This document shows, piece by piece, positions 45,758 through 55,518 of a DNA stretch of 64,000 nucleotides (position 1 is its first letter; the number at the start of each line of letters is the position of its first letter). The translations under genes and the position numbers were made by a program. The DNA is from Chryseosolibacter sp964532595. Its GTDB lineage: Bacteria; Bacteroidota; Bacteroidia; Cytophagales; Cyclobacteriaceae. The stretch is from contig CAZHIQ010000001.1 in assembly GCA_964532595.1 (NCBI GenBank), forward strand, positions 294,529 through 358,528, written 5' to 3'. The notes below the pieces were generated by a model. The model searched no databases and was not told the origin of the DNA. It saw nothing but the letters and a program-made list of their open reading frames with translations.

Positions 45758-46069
45758 TTAAAGAGCTTGTTCCCTTCTCATCGACCACGCCACGGGGCGT
45801 TCTGCGAACAGAGGTTTTACCCTACCCCACACGGAAGAAAACAGTTCGGACTTGCGGTATTGTTCGAGGGCATCTTCGCTATCCCAGTGGCTCAGCGTTG
45901 AATAACACAACGGATCTGAAACATCACGCAACAAATCCAGATGTGTACATCCGGAGAAATGACGGATCGCCTCGTAGTTCGCATGGAAGATTTCCAGGAA
46001 AGCGTCAACCCCTTCGGGTGTGAAGCGCATCCTGACAAACCTGACCAGCGGATGACGTTGTGATTCCAT
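45758..46069 (-). CDS. Antibiotic biosynthesis monooxygenase (ABM) domain protein
   Basis: A 103-aa dimeric alpha/beta-barrel-type protein. The ABM pattern is seen as VRFVRMRFTPEGVDAFLEIFHANYEAIRHFSGCTHLDLLRD...YSTLSHWDSEDALEQYRKSELF, that is, strand, helix, HFSGC turn, strand and the W-x-S-x-x-A-x-x-x-Y helix. Such small proteins act as cofactor-free oxygenases or haem-degrading enzymes, or have no known activity; this one cannot be assigned further. The gene lies 38 bp after the solA-type gene on the same strand. Confidence 0.85.
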   Translation of the reverse strand: MESQRHPLVRFVRMRFTPEGVDAFLEIFHANYEAIRHFSGCTHLDLLRDVSDPLCYSTLSHWDSEDALEQYRKSELFSSVWGRVKPLFAERPVAWSMRREQAL

Positions 46070-46107
46070 CGTACTACAAACTTTCCAACAATGCCAATTA
46101 TCCCCGA

Positions 46108-47262
46108 TTAGCCATCAAACCGCTTCAGACTTAAGAAATCGATCGGCAAATCGGTTTTCCCGTTCGTGGCGAGGTCCGCGAGTATTTCACCTACCGCAGG
46201 GACGAACTTAAATCCGTGACCACTGAAACCACATGCGATCGTCACCCTGCCGTCATGGCCGGGAAGTAGATCGATGATAAAGTCTTCGTCGGGACTATTC
46301 GTATACAAACATTTTCGGGTGGCGATGATGTCTTCGCCAACGTCCGGCATATACGTTCTGAGGAAGTTCCTTAGCTTTTCGATCTCAGCCTCGGGAACCG
46401 GTCCGTCAACTTCGTCAGGACGTGAAGGCTCCCCGTCGTAGTGATGGGCTAGTTTGAGCCCGACCGGCCCCGGTGAGATGCTATCATGAACAACGGGAAA
46501 TCCGTAGAAACTTCCCAGGTCGGGGTCTTCGACAAACCAGCACGGAAACTTTTCGGGCGAGAGTTGCGCGGTATTGCGAGGCATTACCCAGGCGAGCATT
46601 TGTCGTGTCACGCGGAGACGTCGCTGAAGTTGAGGCAGCAGATTCGCTGTCCACGCTCCGGCGGAGATGACCAGCTTCTCGGCCGTGAATTCTCCCTTGT
46701 CAGTGATCACACGCACGCGCCCCCTTTCGTATTTCCACGAGCGCACGGCGGTTCGCCTTAAAATCGTGGCACCCAGCTTTTCTGCCTCCGCAGCAAAACC
46801 GGAGATGGTGCGTTCCGGAGTAACAAAGCCCGCATCCGGTTCCAGGATCGCCTCAAAATTGTCGGGCAGCCGGAACATAGGCCAACGCTTCCGTTGCTCC
46901 TTAATGTCATAGTTATGGATGGGAACGTGATAGAGCTCGGCCGACTTCCGAACACCTACCATAGTCGGATTGTCGTTCGTGCCGAAGTATACGACCCCCG
47001 TATCAAAGTAATATCGGTTACTCACTTCGTTCTCAAAGGCGCGCCAGTTGTCGTATGAACGCTGCAGCAACGGCACGTAATCGGGATGCTCGAAGTACGC
47101 TTTGCGAATAATACGCGACTGCCCGGCGTGTGAACCGCGATCGTGCGGAAGGTCGAATTGTTCAATTCCCAACACACGATTCCCCCTCCGGACAAGGTAA
47201 TAACACGCCGCAGCTCCCATCGAGCCCACGCCAATGACAATGGTTTGATAGTGGTTATTCAA
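46108..47262 (-). CDS. solA: Monomeric sarcosine/N-methyltryptophan oxidase (SolA type)
   Basis: A 384-aa flavoprotein that oxidatively demethylates secondary amino acids to give formaldehyde and peroxide. The FAD loop is IVIGVGSMGAAACYYL, then the second nucleotide-contact phrase GIEQFDLPHDRGSHAGQSRIIR, both typical. Cys318 in RKCLYTNSPDEDFIID is at the place where FAD is covalently attached in monomeric sarcosine oxidase. The C-terminus has the GFSGHGFKFVPAVGE motif. The true substrate is uncertain. Confidence 0.9.
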   Translation of the reverse strand: MNNHYQTIVIGVGSMGAAACYYLVRRGNRVLGIEQFDLPHDRGSHAGQSRIIRKAYFEHPDYVPLLQRSYDNWRAFENEVSNRYYFDTGVVYFGTNDNPTMVGVRKSAELYHVPIHNYDIKEQRKRWPMFRLPDNFEAILEPDAGFVTPERTISGFAAEAEKLGATILRRTAVRSWKYERGRVRVITDKGEFTAEKLVISAGAWTANLLPQLQRRLRVTRQMLAWVMPRNTAQLSPEKFPCWFVEDPDLGSFYGFPVVHDSISPGPVGLKLAHHYDGEPSRPDEVDGPVPEAEIEKLRNFLRTYMPDVGEDIIATRKCLYTNSPDEDFIIDLLPGHDGRVTIACGFSGHGFKFVPAVGEILADLATNGKTDLPIDFLSLKRFDG

Positions 47263-47325
47263 GACCGGCTACTTTCAAGCAAGATAAAAATAAGTTACAA
47301 ATAGACGAATTCGATTCTTTTTCAT

Positions 47326-47494
47326 CGTCCCTCGTACTTCGTCCCTCGTACTTCGTNNNNNNNNNNNNNNNNNNNNNNNNNNNNNNNNNNNNNNNNNNNN
47401 NNNNNNNNNNNNNNNNNNNNNNNNNNNNNNNNNNNNNNNNNNNNNNNNNNNNNNNNCCTCGTACTTCGTATTTCGTCCCTCGTATTTCGTCCTT
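47326..47494. repeat. 7-bp tandem repeat array interrupted by a gap
   Basis: Units CGTCCCT, CGTACTT and CGTATTT run on both sides of the N-gap (47326-47356 and 47457-47494). The same type occurs at 52-139. The gap inside the array suggests that the assembler could not cross a longer repeat. Confidence 0.85.
47357..47456. other. Assembly gap (100 N)
   Basis: Exactly 100 N, a conventional placeholder of unknown true length, lying within a tandem repeat. Confidence 0.99.
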
Positions 47495-47495
47495 C

Positions 47496-47528
47496 CACTT
47501 TAACACTTCAACACTTTCTCTATCTTTG
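47496..47528 (+). promoter_or_regulatory. Repeat-linked promoter of the sugar porter
   Basis: An 8-bp repeat block CACTTTAACACTTCAACACT is followed by TATCTTTG at 47521-47528, a perfect -7 box. A TTTA lies 18 bp upstream of the box in the -33 position, inside the repeat. The ATG is 22 bp further on. Confidence 0.55.
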
Positions 47529-47550
47529 ATTATCGTACAACTCAATCACA

Positions 47551-48883
47551 ATGAAACAGAAGTTCTTTCTTTATAAAAGCGCAGTCGTGGCCTCCCTCGC
47601 GGGATTTCTTTTTGGCTTCGATACCGTTGTAATTTCCGGTGCGGAACAGACGATACAATCGCTCTGGAGACTAGACAGTACGTTGCACGGACTGGCGATC
47701 AGCAGTGCCTTATGGGGCACCGTGCTGGGTGCTCTCGTCGGCGGATGGCCGTCGGAGAACCTCGGTCGCAAGAAGACGTTGTTGTGGATTGGCATTCTCT
47801 ACCTGTCGTCAGCAGTAGGCTCCGCGTTGGCGCCGGAGGTATATTCATTTATTTTCTTCCGATTCATCGGTGGACTAGGCGTAGGGATTTCTACAGTAGC
47901 CGCCCCAATGTTTATCTCGGAGATCGCACCTCCCCAATACCGCGGTCGTCTGGCCGGCATGTTCCAGTTTAATATTGTTCTCGGCATTTTGATCGCCTTC
48001 GTTTCCAACGCTTTGATCGCAGGCGTTGGCGAACACGCCTGGCGGTGGATGCTTGGCGTCGAAGCCTTTCCAGCCCTGCTTTTCTCGATCATGTGCTTCG
48101 GCTTGCCCGAAAGTCCGAGGTGGTTAATCGTTCGTAGAAAAGATCTCGAAGGCGGACTAGCCGTGTTAAAGCAAACCAGCGCCGGAGCGACGGACGAGGA
48201 AATTGATCGCCTCTACCAGGAAATCATTGCATCGGGTGACGACTCCAAAAAGTCCGGTGCGTTTTTCACGCGACAACTCCTCAAGCCCATACTGCTTGCC
48301 TTCTTCATCGCGTTTTTTAATCAACTATCCGGCATCAACGCCATTCTGTATTTTGCACCGCGCATCTTCGAGATGACCGGACTTGAATCTTCGGCTGCAC
48401 TATTGCAGTCCGTGGGTATTGGTATCACCAATCTGATTTTCACGTTCGTGGGATTGTGGATGATCGACCGCCTAGGGCGCAGGAAGCTCCTGTATATTGG
48501 TTCATTCGGCTATATTATTTCATTGGGATTGACCACCTGGGCGTTTGCCTCGGGAAACATGGAAATGGTGCCGGTATACATCTTCGCCTTCATCGCTGCC
48601 CATGCTGTGGGACAGGGAGCGGTAATCTGGGTTTTCATCAGCGAAATTTTCCCTAATCAGCAGCGCGCTTTCGGTCAGTCGCTCGGAAGCTTCACTCACT
48701 GGTTCTTCGCCGCCGGGCTAACGTTGGTATTTCCACTCATGGCCGAGCGACTCGATCCCGCAGCTATTTTTGGAATCTTCCTCGGAATGATGGTCCTTCA
48801 GCTGATCTGGGTCGCTCTTTTCGTTCCCGAGACGAAGGGGGTATCGCTGGAGGAGATACAAGGGAAGTTGCGGGTTGAGAGGG
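47551..48883 (+). CDS. Sugar porter, major facilitator superfamily (3' end lost in gap)
   Basis: About 444 visible residues of a 12-helix proton- or cation-coupled sugar transporter. Sugar-porter signatures are seen: GFLFGFDTVVISGAEQ in helix 1, GGWPSENLGRKKTLLW between helices 2 and 3, RFIGGLGVGISTVAAPMFISEIAPPQYRGRL, FGLPESPRWL, FFNQLSGINAILYFAPRIFE and the final PETKGVSLEEIQ. The last motif is at the normal C-terminus, so only a few residues and the stop are missing in the 48884 gap. It faces the susD gene across that gap. Substrate unknown; a hexose or other monosaccharide is likely. Confidence 0.93.
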
Positions 48884-48983
48884 NNNNNNNNNNNNNNNNN
48901 NNNNNNNNNNNNNNNNNNNNNNNNNNNNNNNNNNNNNNNNNNNNNNNNNNNNNNNNNNNNNNNNNNNNNNNNNNNNNNNNNNN
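48884..48983. other. Assembly gap (100 N)
   Basis: Exactly 100 N, a placeholder between the convergent sugar porter and susD genes; it hides both 3' ends. True length unknown. Confidence 0.99.
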
Positions 48984-50533
48984 GAAGGATTCCGTTGCAG
49001 TTCGTTCGTCGACAAAGGGAACAACAAGTGCTTTTCTTCGTAAGTACTTCCCATCGGATTGGTGTGTCCTACGACATCCACGTAGGAAACCTCACCGGGA
49101 TTTGCCTCATCGGTGACAGGATATTTTCGCGTACGCTGTACGTCGAACCAAGTGCGAAATTCAAAAACCAATTCCCGTAAGCGCTCGGTCCAGACTTCTT
49201 CAACAAACTCCTCGGGTGACAATCCCGCGAGCGATGCTTCAATAGCCGGAACACCCACCTGCCAGTATCCGCGACCGCGAACTTGCGCGAGATAGTTGAT
49301 CGCCTCCCCTGTGACACCTTCACTTTGAGCAATGGCCTCGGCTGCAATAAGCAGTGCATTCGCAAACCCGTAAAAGACCACATCCTTACTCGATTGGGGC
49401 GGCCCCGTAAACAACGCGGCATCATCATGCCACACATACGGGGTCGGAGGGAAATTCACAGTTCCTTCGGCCGTTTCAACAGTCCAGTGGAAAAACTGCT
49501 TGTTCTGTGCCCGCAGATCATCGTCGGGGTCGTACGCCAGAAGAAACTCCGGCTCAGGTTGATAAGCTCCGTTTGTAATATCGTATAGCGTCTCCTTTAC
49601 CTGCGCAACAGGATACGCCCACCGCGGATAACCCGAAGCACTAATGTCGCCCTGATACTCTTTGTAATAGAGATACTCCGGCGAAACATCGCTGGTTCGT
49701 ATCTTGTTGTAAGCGCTGGTCTCCGGGTCTGCTCCGTGTTGTTCCAATGCATACGCACCATACTGACCATTGATCAAATTACGTGCAATGGTCGCCGCAT
49801 CGGCATAGCGTGCCGTCTGTTGCAGCGGGTAACCCGCCATCGTCAGGTACACATCCGCAAGCAAAACGGCAACAGCACCCTGCGTGATCCGGCTACCATT
49901 TGCCGACATATGCGCAACGGACAACCCTGCCTGATCCAGGCTAAATTGAAGGTCCTCAACAATCAATCCGTAAACACTTTCGACAGAACTCCGCTCGGTG
50001 TATATGTCATCAAGCGTTGTCACCGGCTCCGTCACCAACGGAACGGGGCCGAACATTCGCACCAGAAAATAGTAGGCAAGTCCCCTGAAGAACCGTGCTT
50101 CCCCCAAAAGCTGGTTCTTCTCTTCCTGCGTCATCTCCGGGGTGTCCGGAATATTCGCTATCGCGTTGTTCGCACGCGAAATACCATCATACAAATTGGA
50201 CCAGATGTTGTCGATGTACCCGGCCGTGTTCAATCCATCGAGCGTCAGCTGTTGCGCGCGCTGAATGTGCACCTCCTGACCGCGGTACTCGTTGTCAAAC
50301 AAACCGGTCATATACTGGATAAACATCATCGGAGTTCCGGAGTAAACACCGCCATCGTACATTTCAGGTGCTCCGGTTCTGTACAAGCCATTTACGGTAC
50401 TGTATGCATGATCGGGGTCGCTGAAGTACTGTCCGACACTAAACTCATCCTTCGGCTTTTCCGTCAGGAAGTCGTCGCATCCCGGCAGCAGCGTAAAGAT
50501 TATGAAGAAGACAAGAATATATTTCAGTTTCAT
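48984..50533 (-). CDS. SusD/RagB family outer-membrane lipoprotein (3' end lost in gap)
   Basis: About 516 visible residues of a SusD-like surface lipoprotein that captures nutrients and closes over its SusC channel. The lipobox is TLLPGC with Cys19. Helical TPR-like regions typical of SusD follow (YSTVNGLYR, GEARFFRGLAYYFLVRMFGPVPLVTEP, YGLIVEDLQFSL). The visible end LLFPLSTNELQRNP is the conserved segment just before the SusD C-terminus, so fewer than about 15 residues are missing. It is 11 bp after susC on the minus strand. The ligand cannot be deduced; no glycoside hydrolase lies nearby. Confidence 0.95.
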
Positions 50534-50544
50534 AGGAAGCGTGA

Positions 50545-53500
50545 TTAGAATTGAAGATTAACACCAAGCGTGAACGTTCGTGGCTTCGGATATTGGAAGA
50601 AGAATATATTCTGCGTCCATTGCTCGCCCCATGACGTTGCCTCGGGATCATAGCCTTTGAAGGCATCGGAGTGGAAGACCCAGGCATTTTGAACACTGGC
50701 GTAAACTCGTAGCATGTTGAGTCCGGTGCGGTCAAGCATACCGGCCCCAAAGTTGTAGCCCAGTGATATCTGGTTCACCCGTAAATAGGAACCATCCGTG
50801 ATCCAGTGACTATCGACCTGACTGTCCTGTCCACCATATCCCTGATGGCGGATCTCCTGAATCATGGTGTTTTGATTCTCTGGTGTCCAGCCCTGCAGAA
50901 TAGTTCTCAACCCGTTGGCAATACCTGACCGGTCTTCCACCGAATGGAAGTACTGCTGCATGATGTCTACATCAGCAACGAACTGCAGATCGACAGTAAG
51001 ATCCACGTTTCCGTAGCGCAGACTGTTGATAAAGCTTCCTGTCCACGACGGGATACCCTGGCCGATGATCGTGGGCTCAGCAGATCGCTTCGCCTGTCCC
51101 GGCAACACACCCGGCGGTGGCGTCTCATCCGTCCCCCATGTGCCATAGCGCTCATAACCCCAGAACGAACTTATCGGCTCCCCTACGCGGAAGATGGTCT
51201 GACTTCCCGTTACCCAGTTAGGACCACCGAAAATATCCTCGTCATTCTCGCCGAGTTTTTCGATACGGTTCCGATTGTAGTTGAAATTCAGTGTCGATTG
51301 CCAGGTGAAGTTCGGCCGGTTGATATTCATTGTATTAAGCAATACCTCAACACCGCGGTTCGACACCTCGCCAATATTGTCGCGTACACCCGAGAAACCG
51401 GTCGAATTAGGTACAGGCCTGTCGAGTAGCAAGTCCGTTGTGAGCTTGCGATAGTAATCAAACTCCAGTGAAACCCGCTCTTCAAACAGCCCCAGTTCGA
51501 AGCCGATGTCAAACTGATGTGTCTTCTCCCACGACAGGTCGGGGTTCGGCAGACGGGTCACGTAACTGTAAGGGGAACGTACTCCGTTCAGCAACGTCGT
51601 TCCGGACGACACGGTAGCCAGCGACTGATATGTGGGGATCTCGGTGTTCCCCGTTACGCCATAGCTCGCCCGTATCTTCAAAGCACTGAGGGCGGGCACA
51701 TCCGCCAGGAAGGGTTCGTTTGAAATCATCCAGCCGATACCTGCTGAAGGAAAGAATCCATACTTGTTGTTTTCCCCAAATCGCGAAGAACCATCCACGC
51801 GACCGGTGAGGGTGATGATGTATTTGTCACGTAACGTGTACCCTGCACGCAGGAAGTATGAATTCATCGCCCACCGGTCGTGATCCGATGTAGGTGCTCC
51901 CGGCCGCGCGGCAGCTTCAATGTTGTTGTACTTAAGGAAGTTGTCAGCGAAGCCCTCGGCGTAAACATAATTCTGATTATACATCCGCTCCTGCCAGCTC
52001 AGTCCGAGCACTGCATTAATGCGGTGATCGCCTGTTTCCCGGTTGTAGGAGAGGAAGGTCTCTTCCTGCCAGTAAAACACATCCTGGTTTTCAATCTCGG
52101 CCACGCCACCCTGGTTGGCTGAAATATTAATCAGGTCATCGGGCGCGTAACGGCGGAACAACCGGCGGTGACTGTCAAATCCGAACTGTGTCTTCAGGTC
52201 CAGCCCTTCGGCAAGGTGGAAAGTGAAGTAAAGGTTTCCAAAAAGCTGTGTACGATTTCTCAGGCGCTCCTCAGTCTTTAGCATGTGAACCGGATTGGCC
52301 ATTGCTTCCAACAGATACTCGTCGGAAATCATCTGGCTGTTGCTCCAGGTTCCATCGGGAAAACGGACCGGGAAAATCGGAGGCATCTCGATCATGGTAC
52401 GCCGCGGTACCTGCCCGCCCCCACCTTCTTCAACAGCGTTCTCCTTGGTGTAATTCACCAAAAGGTTCATTCCCATGGAGAACCAATCCTGCGGTCGCGC
52501 ATCGTAAGCAATCTTACCATTGATACGCTGCAGCCAGCTATTAAGCATTATCCCTTCGATGTTCGCGTAGTTGATGAACGTTCCAAGCGAGGACTTCTCG
52601 GAACGGCTTTGCAGGGAAATCTGATGATTGTGCGATACAGCAGTGCGCGTAGCTTCCTCCTGCCAGTCGGTATCGTAAAGCGGATTTCCGTTTGCATCGA
52701 AGAGTGCGGGATCGTTCGCCGTGAAAACCGGGTTTTGATTCGGATTGTACTTAGGCGAATTGGCAATACCCCGTTCCACTACACTTAGCCACTCTTCGGC
52801 GTTCATAACATCCATCTTTTTCCGGAGCATGCCCATGCTGACGTAGCCGTCATAACCTACGACAAGTCCTTCGCTGCGCGCACCTCGCTTGGTGGTGATG
52901 AGGATAACCCCGTTCGCCCCGCGCGCACCGTAGATGGCAGTCGACGATGCGTCTTTGAGGACTTCCATACTTTCGATGTCATAAGGGTTGAGGAATGCCA
53001 CATCTTCCATAACGACCCCGTCAACCACGTAGAGCGGACCCGAGGAAGAGTTGATGGTTCCCATCCCGCGTATCACTACGCGCGGGCTAGCCGTCGGAGA
53101 TCCGGAGTTGAGAAAGACATTGACGCCGGCAACACGGCCTTGCAAGCCCTGCAACACGTTAGTGACCGGTCGTTGCAACACCTCTTCTGAAGAAACCTGT
53201 CCCACAGAACCCGTGAGATCCGACTTCTTCTGGGTTCCATAACCAACGACAACAACCTCAGAGAGCGTCTGCACATCGGTGGCAAGCTGAACGTTAACAT
53301 TGCTTTGCATTCCGACGGGCACTTCCTGAGTCATGTATCCGATGAAGCTGAATACGAGCACGGTATTGCCATCCGGAACTGCGATAGTGTATTCGCCATT
53401 CATATCGGTTACCGTTCCCGTAGTACTGCCTTTGATGACCACATTCACGCCAGGCAGTGGGCTGTTGGAATCATCGGTTACGATACCCGTGACTTGCCGC

Positions 53501-53640
53501 TGTTGCAGCGGTGTTTCGATGGCGTGAGCATTTACGGCGTTGGCCAACATCAAGCTCATCACTATCAGTACGCTGACAGCAAGAGCGCTCTTGACCGAAC
53601 GCCGGAAACTGCGTTTGAATAGGTAGAGAGTACAATTCAT
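50545..53640 (-). CDS. SusC/RagA family TonB-linked outer-membrane channel
   Basis: A 1031-aa TonB-dependent transporter. A signal peptide is followed by a carboxypeptidase-regulatory-like domain (VTGIVTDDSNSPLPGVNVVIKG). The plug shows GYGTQKKSDLTGSVGQV, RVVIRGMGTINSSSGPLYVVDG and DIESMEVLKDASSTAIYGARGANGVILITTKRG, which is the SusC hallmark. A 22-strand barrel ends in RTFTLGVNLQF with the terminal aromatic residue. The ATG at 53640 (MNCTLYLFKRSF) is chosen; the frame extends 33 bp further to a TTG. It forms a transport pair with the next gene, susD. Confidence 0.95.
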   Translation of the reverse strand: MNCTLYLFKRSFRRSVKSALAVSVLIVMSLMLANAVNAHAIETPLQQRQVTGIVTDDSNSPLPGVNVVIKGSTTGTVTDMNGEYTIAVPDGNTVLVFSFIGYMTQEVPVGMQSNVNVQLATDVQTLSEVVVVGYGTQKKSDLTGSVGQVSSEEVLQRPVTNVLQGLQGRVAGVNVFLNSGSPTASPRVVIRGMGTINSSSGPLYVVDGVVMEDVAFLNPYDIESMEVLKDASSTAIYGARGANGVILITTKRGARSEGLVVGYDGYVSMGMLRKKMDVMNAEEWLSVVERGIANSPKYNPNQNPVFTANDPALFDANGNPLYDTDWQEEATRTAVSHNHQISLQSRSEKSSLGTFINYANIEGIMLNSWLQRINGKIAYDARPQDWFSMGMNLLVNYTKENAVEEGGGGQVPRRTMIEMPPIFPVRFPDGTWSNSQMISDEYLLEAMANPVHMLKTEERLRNRTQLFGNLYFTFHLAEGLDLKTQFGFDSHRRLFRRYAPDDLINISANQGGVAEIENQDVFYWQEETFLSYNRETGDHRINAVLGLSWQERMYNQNYVYAEGFADNFLKYNNIEAAARPGAPTSDHDRWAMNSYFLRAGYTLRDKYIITLTGRVDGSSRFGENNKYGFFPSAGIGWMISNEPFLADVPALSALKIRASYGVTGNTEIPTYQSLATVSSGTTLLNGVRSPYSYVTRLPNPDLSWEKTHQFDIGFELGLFEERVSLEFDYYRKLTTDLLLDRPVPNSTGFSGVRDNIGEVSNRGVEVLLNTMNINRPNFTWQSTLNFNYNRNRIEKLGENDEDIFGGPNWVTGSQTIFRVGEPISSFWGYERYGTWGTDETPPPGVLPGQAKRSAEPTIIGQGIPSWTGSFINSLRYGNVDLTVDLQFVADVDIMQQYFHSVEDRSGIANGLRTILQGWTPENQNTMIQEIRHQGYGGQDSQVDSHWITDGSYLRVNQISLGYNFGAGMLDRTGLNMLRVYASVQNAWVFHSDAFKGYDPEATSWGEQWTQNIFFFQYPKPRTFTLGVNLQF

Positions 53641-54610
53641 ATAGTTTATGGTTAGATTGAAACGATTCATCAACAGCGTGCAGGCGCTGCTTTGAGGGAG
53701 ACGAGTGACGGACAGCCCCGGAGGATACAGGAGCTTTCGGGCTGTGTGCTAAAGAGCAAGTGTACGACCCGTTGTATGAAGTGTGGATTTCTCTGGATAA
53801 AACGGCCGCTTGGAAGACGATCCCTGGTATCGATACAGCGCTCGTACTGGTTAGTCTTTCGACGACCTGCAGAATGGCCCGCCGAGTGGAGGCGTACGAC
53901 AGCTGCCACCGTATCGAATTACAACGTAAGGTCATCCTTGAAATTCCTCGCTGAATTAGAACATTACCCCGACGTTCCCCTTAGAGGTCTCAAAACACCG
54001 CTTTGTAATGATGAATTGAGACAAACCTCCACAGGAAGCGTTCCATCACGGACCGCCTGGAGGAAAGCGAAAAACTTCGTGCCCGAGCAGCTTTAGAATT
54101 TATGTAGGGAAATTCAGATACCCCTAGGGGCGTTGACTGGCATTTTCTGGATACGATCCATTACGGTGGCACTACGCCATGTCACCCGCGTTCGAATCGT
54201 ATTCGTGTTGCCCGTCTCTTTCATCTCAGTACTAGCGCGCAAAGAAGTAAACAGACATAGATCTGCCGTTGCAGTAATCTGCAAGGGACTGTCGGAAGAT
54301 GGCCTCACCCATGGAGGTATTCTCAACCTCTCCCAAATCGATCTCACCGTTCCGACACCAGCACGTAACGGGTGCGTTGGAAAAGCCCGACCCGAACCAC
54401 GCCTGAGACGTCGACCGCCCCACGGCAGCATATCCATCCCCTTTTTGTCTTCCTCCCAGCGCTGTTTCGCCTGGACGTAGGGGGGCAACCAAGTCACCTC
54501 CGGTGACAAGGAGGAGGCCTATTCGCGGTAACAGCTTACCAAGCTATTGCGATTTTCGGGTCGGATGGGACAATCGCCCGACCGCGCGATCTGATTTTTC
54601 CGGGTTACCA
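53641..54610. other. Upstream region of susC without a supportable gene
   Basis: Nearly 1 kb. Overlapping frames exist on both strands at 53.7-54.1 and 54.1-54.5 kb, none with a recognisable family; the best is an 86-codon minus-strand frame at 54232-54492 that needs a TTG start. A palindrome CCCCTAGGGG lies at 54121-54130, and GTCACC-TCC-GGTGAC near 54.5 kb. No exact -7 box for susC was found. A decayed gene is possible. Confidence 0.5.
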
Positions 54611-54661
54611 AAACTTTAACACCCTAACATTTTAACACTTTGACACTTTTTCCCATCTTTG
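54611..54661 (+). promoter_or_regulatory. Repeat-linked promoter of the tRNA-Leu unit
   Basis: Five TTAACACT-type units are followed by CATCTTTG at 54654-54661, one base from the -7 consensus, with TTTA 19 bp upstream in the repeat. This is the same layout as upstream of the sugar porter. Transcription would start near 54668. Confidence 0.45.
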
Positions 54662-54669
54662 CGCTCTTC

Positions 54670-54738
54670 CTTCGCTGGCGCTTTAGGGCGAATTGCAGAG
54701 CCGATGCAGTGAACCCTCCCAATAGAGCGCCGGCGAAG
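54670..54738 (+). ncRNA. Predicted long stem-loop in the tRNA-Leu leader
   Basis: CTTCGCTGGCGCT (54670-54682) pairs with AGCGCCGGCGAAG (54726-54738) in a 13-bp stem with one T/G wobble, closing a 43-nt loop. The loop can form inner pairs (AGGG with CCCT; TGCA repeated). It ends 4 bases before the tRNA and starts near the predicted transcript start. It could be a structured pre-tRNA leader or a small RNA. I recognise no known family. Confidence 0.4.
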
Positions 54739-54742
54739 CCAA

Positions 54743-54824
54743 GCCAAAGTGGCGGAATTGGTAGACGCGCACGACTCAAAATCGTGTTCCTTCGGGAGTG
54801 TGGGTTCGATTCCCACCTTTGGTA
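54743..54824 (+). tRNA. tRNA-Leu (anticodon CAA)
   Basis: An 82-nt class II tRNA. The acceptor arm GCCAAAG pairs with CTTTGGT (one G-T). The D-arm region GCGGAATTGGTAGACGCGC is followed by the anticodon stem CACGA/TCGTG with loop CTCAAAA, giving anticodon CAA, which reads UUG. A long variable arm (TTCCTTCGGGAGT) and a T-arm GTGGGTTCGATTCCCAC follow. CCA is not encoded. A terminator follows at 54848. Its 3' end is a likely integration site for the accessory region downstream. Confidence 0.96.
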
Positions 54825-54847
54825 CTGATTGAAAATCAAGGACTTAG

Positions 54848-54883
54848 AGAGCCTCGTAGGGTATGCCCGGCGAGGCTCTTTTC
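54848..54883 (+). terminator. Intrinsic terminator after tRNA-Leu
   Basis: AGAGCCTCG and CGAGGCTCT form a 9-bp stem with a 14-nt loop, followed by TTTTC. Just beyond, TTGCAGAACA is present twice (54889-54898, 54901-54910) as a tight direct repeat. Confidence 0.85.
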
Positions 54884-55014
54884 GTTTGTTGCAGAACAAA
54901 TTGCAGAACATTTTGCCGTTGTTATTGCGCCATGCAGCCGGTTGCCCGAATTTAAATGCAATATCTTTTTATAAGTCCTATATTTCAAGATCGTGTAAAT
55001 TGTCCTGAATCCAG

Positions 55015-55518
55015 ATGAACCTGGTGCAGATCGTCCAACAGTATCAAACTGAATCCTATAGTTTTTTCAAGTCGCGGGACGCCTATGGAAATCCGATTAA
55101 TCAACGGTTTTCTTTTCCGAGCCACTTGCATTACCTCGGGCACTACCTCGGATATTACCGGCAGCTCAAAAACTTCATGAAGGTGATCGAAAATGCCGCA
55201 AACGGATTCTTTAAGCTTTGGACGCACGGTAAGGAATTCTCTATCAGACATAATCACCAAGAGGTTTACTGCGGCGAGGACGGCCAATGGCGAGGGGTCC
55301 CTTACGACGCTAGCCGGGCTGTCGCGGAGCAGCTGAAGAACAGAGCTGAAGAACTTAACACTGCGAATGACTTCGAGGCCATTTTCGATATTGTTACCGC
55401 CTGCAAAAAAGAACGATTCGGAGAATTGGCAATTTATGATACTTCCGTAAGGATTGGATATCACAAGGGCATTGAACCGATGGCAGGTGGATATTCCGGA
55501 GGTGCATCTTTTCAGTAA
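55015..55518 (+). CDS. Hypothetical protein, possibly frameshifted at its C-terminus
   Basis: A 167-aa protein, soluble and helical, with no signal. The phrase FGELAIYDTSVRIGYHKGIEP resembles a family of short hypothetical proteins in which a similar IYDTALRIG segment is followed by a VYLHAG-type motif. Here the text changes to MAGGYSGGASFQ and stops, while the next frame reads IPEVHLFS, suggesting a +1/-1 shift near 55485. The resemblance is from memory and needs a search. It is the first gene of the accessory region, on the opposite strand from the peptide locus. Confidence 0.6.
   Translation: MNLVQIVQQYQTESYSFFKSRDAYGNPINQRFSFPSHLHYLGHYLGYYRQLKNFMKVIENAANGFFKLWTHGKEFSIRHNHQEVYCGEDGQWRGVPYDASRAVAEQLKNRAEELNTANDFEAIFDIVTACKKERFGELAIYDTSVRIGYHKGIEPMAGGYSGGASFQ

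Larger units (their letters stand above)
47263..47550. other. Repeat-filled intergenic region with assembly gap
   Basis: The divergent space between the solA-type gene and the sugar porter holds 7-bp repeats, an N-gap, more 7-bp repeats, an 8-bp repeat block and a promoter box. No gene is supportable. Confidence 0.8.

Noticed and set aside
53692..54096. 134-codon plus-strand frame in the susC upstream region
   Set aside because: Cys/Arg-rich chance-like composition, overlapping frames on the other strand, no motif.
54232..54492. 86-codon minus-strand frame upstream of tRNA-Leu
   Set aside because: Composition is passable, but it needs a TTG start, frames on the other strand are equally open, and no family is recognised.
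54120..54600. tmRNA, RNase P RNA or SRP RNA in the gap before tRNA-Leu
   Set aside because: None of the conserved core sequences of these RNAs is visible on either strand.
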